From positions 62,001-126,000 of the forward strand of contig JBAMJV010008128.1 in assembly GCA_037951105.1 (NCBI GenBank): DNA of 64,000 nt. The letters run 5' to 3'. Shown piece after piece: positions 32,960-44,249 of this stretch (its first letter is position 1; each line of letters begins with the position of its first letter). The notes below the pieces were generated by a model. It worked only from the letters and a program-made list of their open reading frames with translations. It ran no database searches and was not told the origin of the DNA. The translations under genes and the position numbers were made by a program. The DNA is from Echinarachnius parma. Its lineage: Eukaryota > Echinodermata > Echinoidea > Clypeasteroida > Echinarachniidae.

Positions 32960-34200
32960 CATTAGGCGCAAACACAGGAACAAGTATTAAATTTGATCTA
33001 AACAAAAAATATTCCAACTTTATGAGCAACAGTATAGATTCCCATGCGCAGAGAGTGTTAACATCTTCTTGCAGGAGAGCTAAATCCTCTGGGTTGTGTA
33101 TTTCTCGGTATAACATATAGTCGTCAGCAAACAAACGTGAGATTGATTGGCAAGTTATTTATGTATACCAGTAATAGAAGCGGGCACAGCATTGTACCCT
33201 GATGAGGAACTCCGGATCTGACTCGTGCTTCCTCCGATGATTCACCTTCGAGAACCACCTTCCGTTGGCGCTTCGTCAATAAGTTGGTTTACCAGGAATA
33301 TATGTTGTTTTGTATCCATACATGATGTAGTTGGGCCAGGAGTCGTTGATGGGGAACTATATCAAATGCCTTTCGGAAGTCCGTTATTATGAGATCGACC
33401 TGCCTCTGTTGTACAATATTTTCTGGACATCATCGACCAGGGCGGACAGCTGTGTATCGCAAGACCTTCCTTTTCGAAACCCGTGTTGTTGATCTGCTAA
33501 GATGTTGTGTTTTTCAAAGTGCTTCAAGTGTCCGTGAATGATGTGTTTCGGTAATTTACAGATGACTGTTGTGAGGGACACCGGTCTTGGGTATTTGGTT
33601 GAGTTCTTTTTTCTTTTTTTTGATGGGTGTGATGTTCGCTTGCCAACCATTCCATTGGTGCTATATTATCGGAACAGTTTTTAAGTTTCATACCTGAGAT
33701 ATCATCAGGCCCTGGAACTTTATTTGGACTAAGGCTTTCTAGTAATTTGTTAATCCCTTCCTCTGTTATGGTGATATCGTCGATGTCAGAGGTGTTGCTA
33801 GGTTCTAGGTTTGGAATGTTTAGATGTTCGTGAGTATTATACTGAAAACAATTATTGTTTCAGTACTTCAGCCTGTCCTTACCACTTGTAATAGTGCTTC
33901 CGAGTACTTTATGCAGTGGTACACCAGACACTTTTGGTCTTTTAGCTTTAATGAAGACCAATAGCGTTTAGGTTTAGGGTTGTCAGATATCAGGCTTGCC
34001 CCAACTACATCTCGCATGCAAGCTTTGAAGACTTTTCTGATTCTTCTGTCTACATTCCATCCAAGTTTCTTGACCTCTGCCTGGTGGGTAGGAAGTCCGC
34101 TTTGTTTAGCTGTATAATATAGTCTTTGTTTCCTTTTGTATGTCTCTCTTAATTGATCTATCTACTCAAGGATAAGAAAAGTGGCTTGAAGATTGTTTTG
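32960..34200 (-). pseudogene. LINE ORF2 fragment (RT domain)
   Basis: Minus-strand pieces spell RT motifs in order from high to low coordinate: NKVPGPDDISGMKLKNC (about 33690), RPVSLTTVICKLPKHIIHGH (33530-33590), DQQHGFRKGRSCDTQLSALV (33430-33500), DLIITDFRKAFDIVPHQ (about 33350-33390), RSGVPHQGTMLCPLLLL (about 33185) and YMLYREIHNPEDL with EDVNTLCAW (33040-33120). This is the palm with QQHGFRKGRS of CR1/Jockey-type LINEs; the frame changes several times, so it is dead. Both ends are missing. The foldback element abuts its 3' side. Confidence 0.8.
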
Positions 34201-34456
34201 AAGGGATGTTGCAGTGTACTGAACTATGAAGTGCTTCTTTAAATAATATACAAATTGCATCAATACTTGATGAATCCACTCAGTCCACTACTCGGTCGTG
34301 TGACATTCATTTACCATGTAATTTCCACACATCAATCAGTGGATAATCTTATCATAGAGTACACATTTGTATCAACCCTTCGTAAATTCGTGCACATGTA
34401 TACAAGAGTAATAGATCTCTTTAAACAATTCCGTTCATACGTTTCTTTGTATGTAG

Positions 34457-34648
34457 CTGTTACATGCCCAGCCCTTGGCATCCCAGCGAATGCCGGTCGA
34501 TCTGGTTGTACCAGGAGTCCACCACACACAGAGGTGTTCAGCACTCAATGTATCTTCTTCTGTATGTTTGGCTACGATGGAGTTGGGGAGAGTCGTCCAC
34601 GCTGTCAGGCAGATGGAACATGGAGTAGCAACAATTTCAGTTGCCATG
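34457..34648 (+). CDS. Host gene exon: CCP/sushi module 5
   Basis: Acceptor TTTCTTTGTATGTAG, donor CATG|GTAGGT; phase 1-1. Reads AVTCPALGIPANAGRSGCTR, STQCIFFCMFGYDGVGESRP, RCQADGTWSSNNFSCH. Six cysteines in selectin-type spacing. Its opening AVTCPAL is shared with module 6, which suggests the two arose by a relatively recent duplication. Confidence 0.93.
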
Positions 34649-35410
34649 GTAGGTTTAAAGCAAAATCAATGATATTTGTCATATGAATAAAATAAAACAT
34701 TGACCACAGCAAAATTCAGTAGTCATGGAGAATTTACAGTCGAAGCAACTCCCACTTCCCTGGTAGAAGCAATAATATGTGTCATATAAATTAAATGACA
34801 AATATTAAATACATTTTCTTTTTTTTTGCCTGTGATATTCTTATATTGAGTTGCCAACGAAGAGGCTGTCGGCAATATGTGTTAGGATTGTCATACCTTC
34901 CGTCCGTATGTACGTAGTACGTCCGTCCAGTTTCTTTCTCATGATTACTTGATAACCGGTTGACGGATCAATTTGGAACTTGTTATGTACATATCGGAGT
35001 AACAATAATCTAATTAGATTTTTCTGTCATGAGGTCAAAAGATCAAGATCACAGGGCTCATTATATATGCACAACAAGGAGCGAAAGGGAGCGAAGTACT
35101 TCCATATTTTTCGAGCAATTTTAATGAAACTTGGTTCACTTGATATTCTCGGTTTATATGAGCGTATACGAAATAATGGTAGGCAGTAATTTACGAACAT
35201 ATTATAACGTTTTGTTGACAGTCATGCTCGATTTTCTCTGTAATGATATACACTAGATGTCATATTTGTCTCTCTACATACTTTTTATTTTATTGTGTGT
35301 CAATAGTGTGTTTTGCAAAAAACAGGCAGCCATTGGAAATTTAAGAAATGGAAATTAAAACAAGGCGCAACAGTAAGACAATGCCCTACCCAGAAGACTG
35401 TACTGAAATT
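34649..35410. other. Intron with no further feature
   Basis: AT-rich; nothing recognised before the GAA tract. Confidence 0.5.
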
Positions 35411-35572
35411 AGAAGAAGAAGAAGAAGAAGAAGAAGAAGAAGAAGAAGAAGAAGAAGAAGAAGAAGAAGAAGAAGAAGAAGAAGAAGAAGAAGAAGAAGA
35501 AGAAGAAGAAGAAGAAGATGAAGAAGAAGAAGAAGAAGAAGAAGAAGAAGAAGAAGAAGAAAGAAGAAGAAT
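35411..35572. repeat. (GAA)n microsatellite inside an intron
   Basis: About 54 GAA triplets with one GAT interruption (35518) and AAA/AGA slips near the end. It lies 80 bases upstream of the CCP 6 acceptor on the transcribed strand. Long GAA tracts can form triplexes and slow transcription. The poly-Glu frame (35313-35657) is a translation of the tract. Confidence 0.97.
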
Positions 35573-35651
35573 AATGAAGAAGAAATATTTACATAAATCA
35601 ATACAAAAATATAAAATGATAAAACAAGTTGTATCTTTGGTTCCAATGCAG

Positions 35652-35858
35652 CTGTAACTTGTCCAGCCCTAGTCACACCAGATCGTGGCCTTGTCACACC
35701 TGCTGACTGCATCTCGAGCCCCACTTTTGGAGAAAGCTGCGTGGTCTCATGCAATAACACGGCCGGTTACAAAGTTACCCCCGAGAATAAGGTTGTGGTG
35801 GTATGCCAGGGAAATGGCCATTGGACACCTGGCAACCTTTCCGATGTGTCTTGTGTTG
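35652..35858 (+). CDS. Host gene exon: CCP/sushi module 6
   Basis: Acceptor GGTTCCAATGCAG, donor TTG|GTAAGG; phase 1-1. Reads AVTCPALVTPDRGLVTPADC, FGESCVVSCNNTAGYKVTPE, VVVVCQGNGHWTPGNLSDVS, ending CV. Six cysteines, and a possible N-glycosylation site (NNT) next to the C-x3-C pair. Confidence 0.93.
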
Positions 35859-36659
35859 GTAAGGATAATATATCAACATACCTAAAATACACCTAAACTC
35901 GAATACCTGGACTTAAATGTGATGATGCAATTCAAGTTCTGTATATATTTGAAAGGATGTTAACTTATAAAGAACATATTAGACGTGAAAGTTAGGAAAT
36001 TTACACAATTTATCTCAATTATAAACTTGATTACGTGGACTTTCGGTCAACTAACATTAAATCATAAACTGGAAGGAACATCAATTTTAAAGGAATATAA
36101 TATGCATACAAGTAATACAATCAACAAACTGAATCTTAAATATCTACCCGATGATCTGTATTATACTTACCAAGTATTCGAGTTTAGGTTTATTTCAAAC
36201 ATTTGTCGACTGTTTAAATTTCTTGTCTATTCTATTTTGTATCTTCTTTCAACATTCATATAAGGGACTAGATTTGCACATTGACCTGTAAATCCAGCTT
36301 ATTGAGGGGACATTCAAGACAGGTGTGTTGCCTCTGTATTAATGTTCATGTCTATAATGTTTTTTTATTTAAATTTTTATTTTAATGTAAAACAAATAAA
36401 TCTGCATATTGACATAATTCAATGTTTACCAGTGGTTATTCAACACAAAGTCCGTCGATTGTGTTACTTTTATGTCTACGATGTTCATTTAAAGTTTATG
36501 TTCCTTCCAGTTTATGATTTATGAATAATGTTTGTGCTAGTTGCCTGTAAGTCCAGGTTATCGATTTAATAATGTAGACAAAGTTTGTCAGGTTCCTAAC
36601 TTGTACGTCTATGACTCTAGGATGTTCTTTTAAACTATACATATATGTTTGTTTGTTAA
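35859..36659. other. Intron before the LINE 3' end
   Basis: AT-rich; nothing recognised. Confidence 0.5.
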
Positions 36660-37654
36660 TTTTATTAGCTGTTTACAAGCTGTTTTTCAGCAGGGCCGTG
36701 TAACAGAGGAATACAGAAATACATAAACAAATACCAAATATGCATTACAAACAAGTTATTTAAAGAGGGGGAAACAAAACATATTTACAAAGATAGGGGT
36801 AATGATAATTTACAAACATTAATCAGAATGAACGAGGAAAACTAATAGGCATAAGTGCATGATTAAAACTATAATTGAACAACTATATAAACATGAATTA
36901 TAAATCTAGAATCGGTAGCTTCATTATTTCCTTTTTAAATATCTGAACGTCTTGTATACTTCTTAAATGAATAAGTAGAATGTTGAACAGTTTAGATGGA
37001 TCATACAGTGGGCTATTTCGAATAAAGTTTGTGCGAGGTTTTGGCAATTCAATTTGGGTGTTTGCATGGCGTAATCTATAATCTAAATGGGGTTTTAATT
37101 CGATGCGTGAGGACAACAATGGAGGGGCAAGATTGTGTAGTAACTTAAAAAAAAAAAAAAAAAAAAAGCTTGTTTTTTCCGGCGGACTTTCAGTTGATTG
37201 ACATCGAGTGTCCTATATAAAGTTTTCCTATTGAAGCGACTATTTACACCAAGTACTAAACGTAAATATCTATTTTGTATAACCTGAAGGCGACTAAGCT
37301 GTGTAAGATGCCCATTCATCCAAATCCTACTATTATTATCAAAGTGGGCGTGGGGTAGAATCAAAGTCTTATAGAGTACAAGAGAAGTCGTCTTATCTAC
37401 GTACCGCCTTCCTCGTCTGAGAGCGTGGAATGTTTTTAATGCCCTTTTCCTTACAAAATCTATTTGCTGGTCCCATGAAGGATTACAATCAAGCATGACC
37501 CCAAGATGTTTACACTCCGTAACTTCCTGTAGTTTTGTATATATTACCAATGCTTATTATAATATCAGAAAAATGGCGCAGATTGTGTTTAGATGAAACT
37601 AACATAAATTGACTCTTGGTTATATTAAGCAAAAGTTCAGTACCTACTTGAAAA

Positions 37655-39371
37655 CAGGGGCGTCGATCCGTTTTTGCGATTGGGGGGCGAAATTTGAAAA
37701 TTTTGACAGAGTGTCCACTTAGAGAGCTAAAAGCCCCACATTGGCATGCCCGGAAGTTTCATTATGCGCTCATTGAAAGTGTCCTGTTATTTATTTATTC
37801 ATGTTTTCTTTAACAAAAAAAATACAGGGTAGGCCGTTCAGTTAAAAAACTGCTTTACAGCGGCGCCCTGTATGAGACGTATACATTTATATTACAAATA
37901 GTTAAAGACAGAATCTATACATTGAATAATAAACAACATCTTCAATTAAATGGAAATACAAAAAGATATATACAGTACATCAACATGCATTCATCTACCC
38001 CAATCACCCTACCTAATACATACATTATAACTGAGAATATAGTAACAAACAGTTTAAATATAACAGTAATAATGGGTCATAAATATGTACCTATAACATG
38101 TTTATTGAACTTCTAATTTTCTTTAAAACAATACTTAATGAAGAACTATATTGGATGGAAATAGGAAGATTATTAAATAACGAACTACCTGTATAAACAA
38201 ATGATATCTTCATATATTCAGTACGAGGATAAGGTACTGTGAGAGGGCTTCTCAATGTGTATCGAGTTACATAATAAGCGGTGCGCTGTTCTATCAATAA
38301 TTCAATATATACTGGAGTCAAATTATTTAGAGATTTATACATGATTACACAATAATGGTATTTCATTCTTTGTAGTCTTGATGGCTCGAAGACCTGACTT
38401 TGGGGGGCACCCATATTTGGGGACAATAATGGGGGTTCAGGGGGCGGAGCCCCCGGAAGCTTTTAAATTTCAGACATTTGCAACTTCTATCATGGGTGTT
38501 TAAAATTGTATAAAATAGTGAACCTACTCGTAACGTATTTTTAAAGGGCATAGCGAGGAAGAGATTGAGCCTTGCATGAGATGGATCCACGTGATCTTGT
38601 ATACTATAGAGCCATCGATATAGCCTAGGGCATTGGGCTCCCATGAAACTAAGCAAGGGCGTCAAAATTTCTCAAAAGTGGAGGGGAGACATTGCGAGGA
38701 AGCGAAGCGACCGAGCGGGGGAGGGTGTGGGAGGGGTGTCCCCCTCCCACAGTAGGGAGCTTTTGTATTTTTGGGCGTGAAATTGTGCGATTTGGTGCAC
38801 ACCTGAGACAGAAATTTCACGTAACATGAAGTATATAAGTATGGAACCAAACATACATAATGACAAAGGGAGGGGGACAATCTCATCCACTTTCAAATGT
38901 GGGGGGAAATGATATTCCAATTTGATTTGCGTTCAGCGCATATGGACATAATTGAATGAAAGATATATTTCAGATTATTTTATTTTAAGTGACGGTGTGC
39001 TATCTATAGATGAGGGTTTAATAAACTTTGTTTGAGGTGTGCGATTGAGAAATTACACTGCCCAACATATTTCGAAAGGTGAGTTCCCGCAACCAAAATG
39101 AAACTGGCAATATGAGAAACTTATGAGAGATTTACAGTCCTTTTCAAACAAAAAAACGGCTATTTTGAAGATTAATTATTGATAAATGTGTCTTTTCCCT
39201 CTTTGGCATTATATCACTTAATTTTTTTCTTCCTCATTTTCGGAATAATTGGGGGGGGGGGGGGCGAAATGATATGTTGGCCCCTCAATATTTTAATTGG
39301 GGGGGGGGGGGGGGGGCGGGCGACCGCCCCCCTGCCCCCCCCCCCCCCCCCCCCCAAAATCGACGCCCCTG
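37655..39371. mobile_element. hAT element inserted in the LINE, exact 8-bp target duplication
   Basis: CTTGAAAA occurs immediately outside both ends (37647-37654 and 39372-39379). The LINE frame resumes across it. Tips are CAGGGGCGTCGAT on the left and its inverted copy ATCGACGCCCCTG on the right. Long G and C runs lie near the right tip (39250-39355). It contains one copy of the GAAGCGAAGCGACCGAGCGG unit seen three times in 17168-18421, and a LINE 3' fragment (37800-38400). No transposase. Confidence 0.9.
37800..38400 (-). pseudogene. LINE ORF2 C-terminal fragment inside the hAT element
   Basis: Minus-strand peptide MKYHYCVIMYKSLNNLTPVY, then YVTRYTLRSPLTVPYPRTEY and FVYTGSSLFNNLPISIQ is the typical end of a CR1/Jockey ORF2 (YKSLNNLxPxYL ... 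GxxLFNxLPxSI). Different LINE family from the host LINE of the hAT, so three layers are nested here: LINE fragment in hAT in LINE in intron. Confidence 0.75.
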
Positions 39372-40784
39372 CTTGAAAACCAACGCATTATAGACTTCAA
39401 GTCTTCATTAATTGATTTTGTTTCCAAAACTTTGAAGCATAGTACATACATGTATCATCAGCGTAAAGAGAGATTGAACATTTGTTAACAGATTTATGTA
39501 TATCATTCAATATAATAATAGCTAAAAACGGCCCAAGCATACTACCCTGGGGTACACCACTTTTTACAGTACGACTCGATGATAAACTTCCATTTACTAA
39601 TGTGGATTGCTCTCTACCCAAGAAATTATCCTGAAACCATTTAATAACTGTTTGGTCAAAGCCAAAGTATTTAAGATTCTTTCAACAATATGTCGAGGAT
39701 ATAAAGCCAAAAGCCTTTTCTAAGTCCAGTGTAACAACACCAACTACATTTCCTTCATCTATAGATTTTATCATGTCATCAGTTAAAGACATAAGGGCAC
39801 TTACAGTGGAATGGTTAGGGCGAAAACCATGTTGATTTTGATTCAGTAAATTATTTATCGAAAGATAATCATATACTTTTATTAAATACCAATTTTCCAA
39901 TACTTTTGAGTTTTGACCAAATAGGCAGGACCAAAATCGGTCTATAATTTGTGGGGTCTGAGGTATCTCCACCTTTGTGTATGATAGTTAGTTACACAAG
40001 TCTTTTTCCAAGCATCGGGGATTTTCCCCGTCACTAGTGACATATTGATGATATGTGTGAGTGGTTGAACAATACATTCAATAGATTCTTTAACAACGCT
40101 AGCGGGGATTTGATCAAGGCCAGTGGCCTTGTTCCTTGCAATACCATGTATACATTTCAAAACATCCTCTTGGGAAATTTTAAAAAACCTAAATGCAGAA
40201 TCAACGTGAGTCACAATACTGCTCTATATTAGTACCAAACTTCCTAGTCTCTTTCCGTCTTGTAGCTAAATCAACTAAATGATCATTAAAACATGATGCT
40301 ATATTGTTTGAACCTGTTATTTCTTTTCTGTCAACAATAATTTTTTAGATAGAGCTAACATTTTGTTTTTTAGGCATTTTGCGTCTTTACGACTTCCACA
40401 AGCACTGTACTATCACCTGTATTATTAAAAATACTTTCAAATACGTATAAACGTTTTGTTCTCCTTATCATTGCCGTCACAGAATTTCGTGATTTTTTAT
40501 AGAAAGTCCAATCACTACCTAGTTTGGTACGTTTAGCTTTACGTCTCACACGATCTCGTTCACGTATTTTATTCAATATAATCACTAATCCAGGGTGACA
40601 CCTTTTGACGCACTCTTTTTCTTCTCAGAGGATCATGTTTATTCAAAACTATATTATACTTAAAAGCCCAAGTTTCATACGCAGTATTTTGATCAGAATC
40701 TTCTAAAACAAGTTCACTTGACGTAAATTAGTTTTGAATTTATCTACATCAAATCTACGCATATTACGAGAAGCGCTCAAAGCG

Positions 40785-41055
40785 CTTATTATTATCCCTG
40801 GTCATTTGGTACAGTTCAGATCCGCACAATAATATTGTACACATTCTCAACTCGCCGGGGAGCATACTAGCGGGCAACCCTATGGGTGCACCAAGCTAAT
40901 TTTCACCAGACCAGGTACCCATTTATACACCTGGGTAGAGAGCAGCAATGTGGATTAAATGCCTTGCAGAAGGACAAAGGCAGTGGGCAGGGTTCGAACT
41001 CGGGGTCTCACGATCAGAAAGCACGCGCTCTACCGATCTTGCCACACCACACCAC
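40785..41055 (-). mobile_element. tRNA-derived SINE, copy 2
   Basis: Same family as 6345-6690: A box GGCAAGATCGGTAGAGC, B box GAGTTCGAACC, body matching CCCATTTATACACCTGGGTA, and a short ATTATT-type tail near 40786-40795. Inserted in the endonuclease/linker part of the LINE, whose reading resumes on both sides. No clear target duplication. Confidence 0.8.
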
Positions 41056-41519
41056 TACATATTTATGTTGTGCTTTAGGATATTTTACTCTTCCTAGAGA
41101 GCATACTACCATGTAATGATCACTCAAGCTCATTGGAATGACGTCACAGAGAGTAATTTTGTCATGATTTGAAGAAAACAGCACATCAATTAAGGTTGAA
41201 GAAGTTGGTTTTACTCTTGTTAGTTTATCAACATTCTGTTTTAAATCATATTCCTCATCCAAACGTTTTAGTATTTTTGTCTGATTATTTAATGGTGCTT
41301 TAATAAAATCACAATTTAGATCTCCCATAATTAGAACATTTTTCGATGTTGATTCCAATAACTGAAGTAATACTTCAAATTGATCAAACATCATATTTTG
41401 GGATTTCGGTGGTCTGTACCAATATACAACCATAAATGTTTTTTTGTTTGGGTAAGGACACTTCAATACACATGAGCTCTAAGCCATCAACCATGAGGTC
41501 CTGTTTCACATTGAATAGT

Positions 41520-41689
41520 AAGCAAATAATTACCGTTGGTGAAGGTGATGGGACAAACTATCACTTCCAAGGCGATCTGGATGTAGCTATCTTTCCGAAG
41601 CGAAGCTGAGGAAAGATAGCGTATACATTTAGATCGCCGAGGAAGTGATGGTTTGCCATCGCCTGAAACCAAAAGGTGATTATTTGCTT
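41520..41689. mobile_element. 170-base palindromic MITE in the LINE
   Basis: AAGCAAATAATTACCGTTGG at 41520 through GGTGATGGG, CTATCACTTCC and GGCGATCT is answered by AGATCGCC, GGAAGTGATGG, CCATCGCC and ATTATTTGCTT ending at 41689. Arms about 75 bases around GAAGCGAAGCTG. It splits the endonuclease sequence of the LINE. Confidence 0.8.
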
Positions 41690-42045
41690 TATATTCCACA
41701 TTGGAAACATTTCACTGGTAGGGTCTACGAGAAAGACAATCTAACTGTTTTAATGTTAGGCCTAGTTCTAACAGTTACCGGTACTAGACTTTGATCTACT
41801 TACCAAAAATGCTATTCCAGTTAATTCCATAGGCTAGCACTTGGGTCTATTCAAAAATGAAAGTGAACTCCAACTCCAAGTCAGACTCCAAGAAAATTGT
41901 AATTAATGATGATGAAACATTAAACAGTTCAAATGTCAACGTTCTAAAGACTAAACGTCAAATAGAGTCACGGCAAACGGTGTACGATACATACAGTGCA
42001 TGTACGTATACGCATTACATTTGTAATTCGCGCCACACATCCGCG

Positions 42046-42205
42046 CGGTTGCATTGAATTGACTCATTTGTGTGGCTATTCAAATCCCGTACTAAATGTA
42101 GCAGACCTACCGTACCCGGTACCGTACGATAGGTCTGCTGCATTTAGTACGGAATTTGAGTACACACTCTCCACAGTCAATTAAATGCAACCGCGGGGTG
42201 TATAG
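42046..42205. repeat. Long inverted repeat with a CCGGTACC-type centre
   Basis: CGCGGTTGCATTGAATTGAC (about 42050) to GCAGACCTACCGTAC is inverted as GTACGATAGGTCTGCTGCAT to GTCAATTAAATGCAACCGCG (about 42195); arms about 72 bases, spacer under 10 bases. It is part of an 820-base block (41520-42340) inserted in the LINE endonuclease. Near-zero spacing makes it prone to deletion in cloning. Confidence 0.8.
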
Positions 42206-42910
42206 AGTACGTTACCAATTATCTAGTGAGTGCAACGCACTTTCACCCAAGATCTACACAGTGTAACAAAGTTGTCTACTCCCATCAATGATGGGTGAAA
42301 ATATGTTTCATCACGTGATTAACTTTTGACCAATCGTAGAGCAAGATTCTTAGTATGTGGAATATAATATATTATATTTAATATATGTAATAATACCACC
42401 TCCATTTCTGTTTCGGTCTAGCCTTACACTTCTATAACCCGGAATACATATTTCTGCTTCACTAACAGACTCCTCTAATCGTGTTTCACATAAAGAAAAT
42501 ATTTGAATTTTATTATTTATCAAAGTATGTTTCACTTCATCAATATTCTTTAACAATGAGCAGACATTCAAATGGGCAATATTTAAACCTGAAGAAGATT
42601 TCAGTTTATCAAAAGTATTCTCAATACTGTCATACTTTAATCATCCACTCTATGTGGTGATGGATCATTAGTGTCAATGTCATTTAAATGTACAGTTTGT
42701 GGTAATTCTTTAAAAAGACATATGTCACAAATCCAGTTTTTGTCGGAGTTGAAGATGTCCCAAGAAGCTCTCGAACATTTAAAATGTGCCCAGTTGTTGC
42801 ATGACACACACAACAAAGCATTATGATTCTCCTTTACTTCTTTGCGGCAGATCAAACATGGAAAATCATCGTTAGCATAGTTCAGGTGCATAAAGACGTT
42901 CGTTTGCATA

Positions 42911-43486
42911 ATTATGCACCTGTACGTTCACCTTATGAAGTAGCTATTTTAGACAAAGTTTGCCAATTTGTATTATTAATTAATACAGTAATTAATAAAA
43001 GAGATTCCCATATGATATACATTTACAGTAAAACACACTTTACAGTAAAACGATGGGGGGGGGGGGGGGGGGGGGTCATCGCACCTCATTTCGAGATGTC
43101 AAGGGATCATTACAGATATCTAGTAACTTTGTTGACATTACAAATGGTGATTGTTGTTATTCGATATGTTTACTGGGTGTTGTGTGAACATTTCAAGTTA
43201 AATGGATGTTATAATTATGCTCGTGTAATAAGCAAAAATAAAAGGCGGTATTCACTTACTCATTGCACTCACTTTGTACACGGTTCTGAAAATCCAGTGT
43301 CAAGTGCATGATACATGTTAAAAGTTGTAAAGTTTAAAAAGTAATGAGTAATATGCAAACAGTAAAATACACAATTGTACATAAGAAAAGAAAATGATTA
43401 TATGAAATTGAATTAAATATTAAAATGAAATCTATTTTAAACTTTTGATCACAATACAAATATTTACCTCCGAAATTAAATATTGT
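42911..43486. repeat. Dispersed repeat shared with 55990-56200
   Basis: A G run at 43054-43074 is followed by TCTAGTAACTTTGTTGACAT, TACTGGGTGTTGTGTGAACA and CTCATTGCACTCACTTTGTA, which recur with drift at 55998, 56080 and 56163. Family unknown and non-coding. Confidence 0.6.
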
Positions 43487-43800
43487 TTAAAATATGAACA
43501 AGGTAAGGAAGAGCAATATTTTCTCTTTTAATTGGTAACCAATCATTAAAAACAGGGTGTTTTTTAAAGATATTATAAACTGTGCACAAAGTTGTTTTCT
43601 TCTTGCTTCCAATGTAGTCAAATTGCACAATGAAAGAGCAAAAGTGGCATATGTTATATAGTCACCTCCCAATATTATTCTGAGGACTCTCTTTTGAATT
43701 CGTTTTAAATTTAATATTTGCTCTTGAGTAATATTTCTATTAAAAACCGGGACGCAATAATTAAGTACTGGTCTTATGTATCCCATGTATATAGTTAAAA
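43487..43800 (-). pseudogene. LINE ORF2 C-terminal fragment
   Basis: MGYIRPVLNYCVPVFNRNIT, LKRIQKRVLRIILGGDYITY and LTTLEARRKQLCAQFIISL match the thumb/C-terminal region of CR1/Jockey ORF2 (YxRPVLEYCxPVxN, IQKRxLRIILG). Truncated on both sides. Confidence 0.75.
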
Positions 43801-44206
43801 GATCATTTAGATGATAACATTGTAGACTTAGATTGTTTCTCTATCTATGTAATATGACAAATACTCATATACTTGTAGTTTGGTACCTTGAATTTTGGTA
43901 AAGTAAACTTATACGTACATAATTATTCATTTTTAAATTATGCTTATTAATTTCAAAAGAAATATCAATATGACTAGAATAGTCTTGCTCTTATATAATA
44001 ATGATTTCACAATAGGTATTAAGCTGATAGGTATAGTTACTTTATGATAAATATATTGTAATGAATTAATTGCTTGGTGATTAATAATTTTGAATTTGAA
44101 TGTAACAATTGCTATATTGTATTATTTACACTATCTATGTGTTGATGTTCAATGTACACTGATCCTTTCAGCACTGCTGCTGATCAGTTTGAAATGTATA
44201 CCAAAA

Positions 44207-44249
<43 letters not shown>

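Larger units (their letters stand above)
36660..42910 (-). mobile_element. PHD-EN-RT LINE, nearly complete but decayed, with nested insertions
   Basis: From high to low coordinate: a PHD finger (42909-42637; CLIC, CVSC, HFKC, CDIC), endonuclease parts (42571-42350: SLCETRLEES, NGGGIITYIK; 41466-41056: VVYWYRPPKS, MGDLNCDF, SLSDHYMVV), linker (40585-40370), RT (40214-39942: NKATGLDQIPASVV; 39972-39682: NQHGFRPNHSTVSAL, VTLDLEKAFGFI; 39621-39397: SGVPQGSMLGPF, YADDTCMYY), C-terminus (37646-36898) and a 3' tail ending CAGCTAATAAAATT on the minus strand near 36660. The frame is broken in many places. Insertions: SINE 40785-41055, hairpin and inverted-repeat DNA 41520-42340, hAT 37655-39371. Antisense to the host gene. 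Confidence 0.88.

Noticed and set aside
35313-35657. 114-codon poly-glutamate protein
   Set aside because: It is a translation of the intronic GAA tract.
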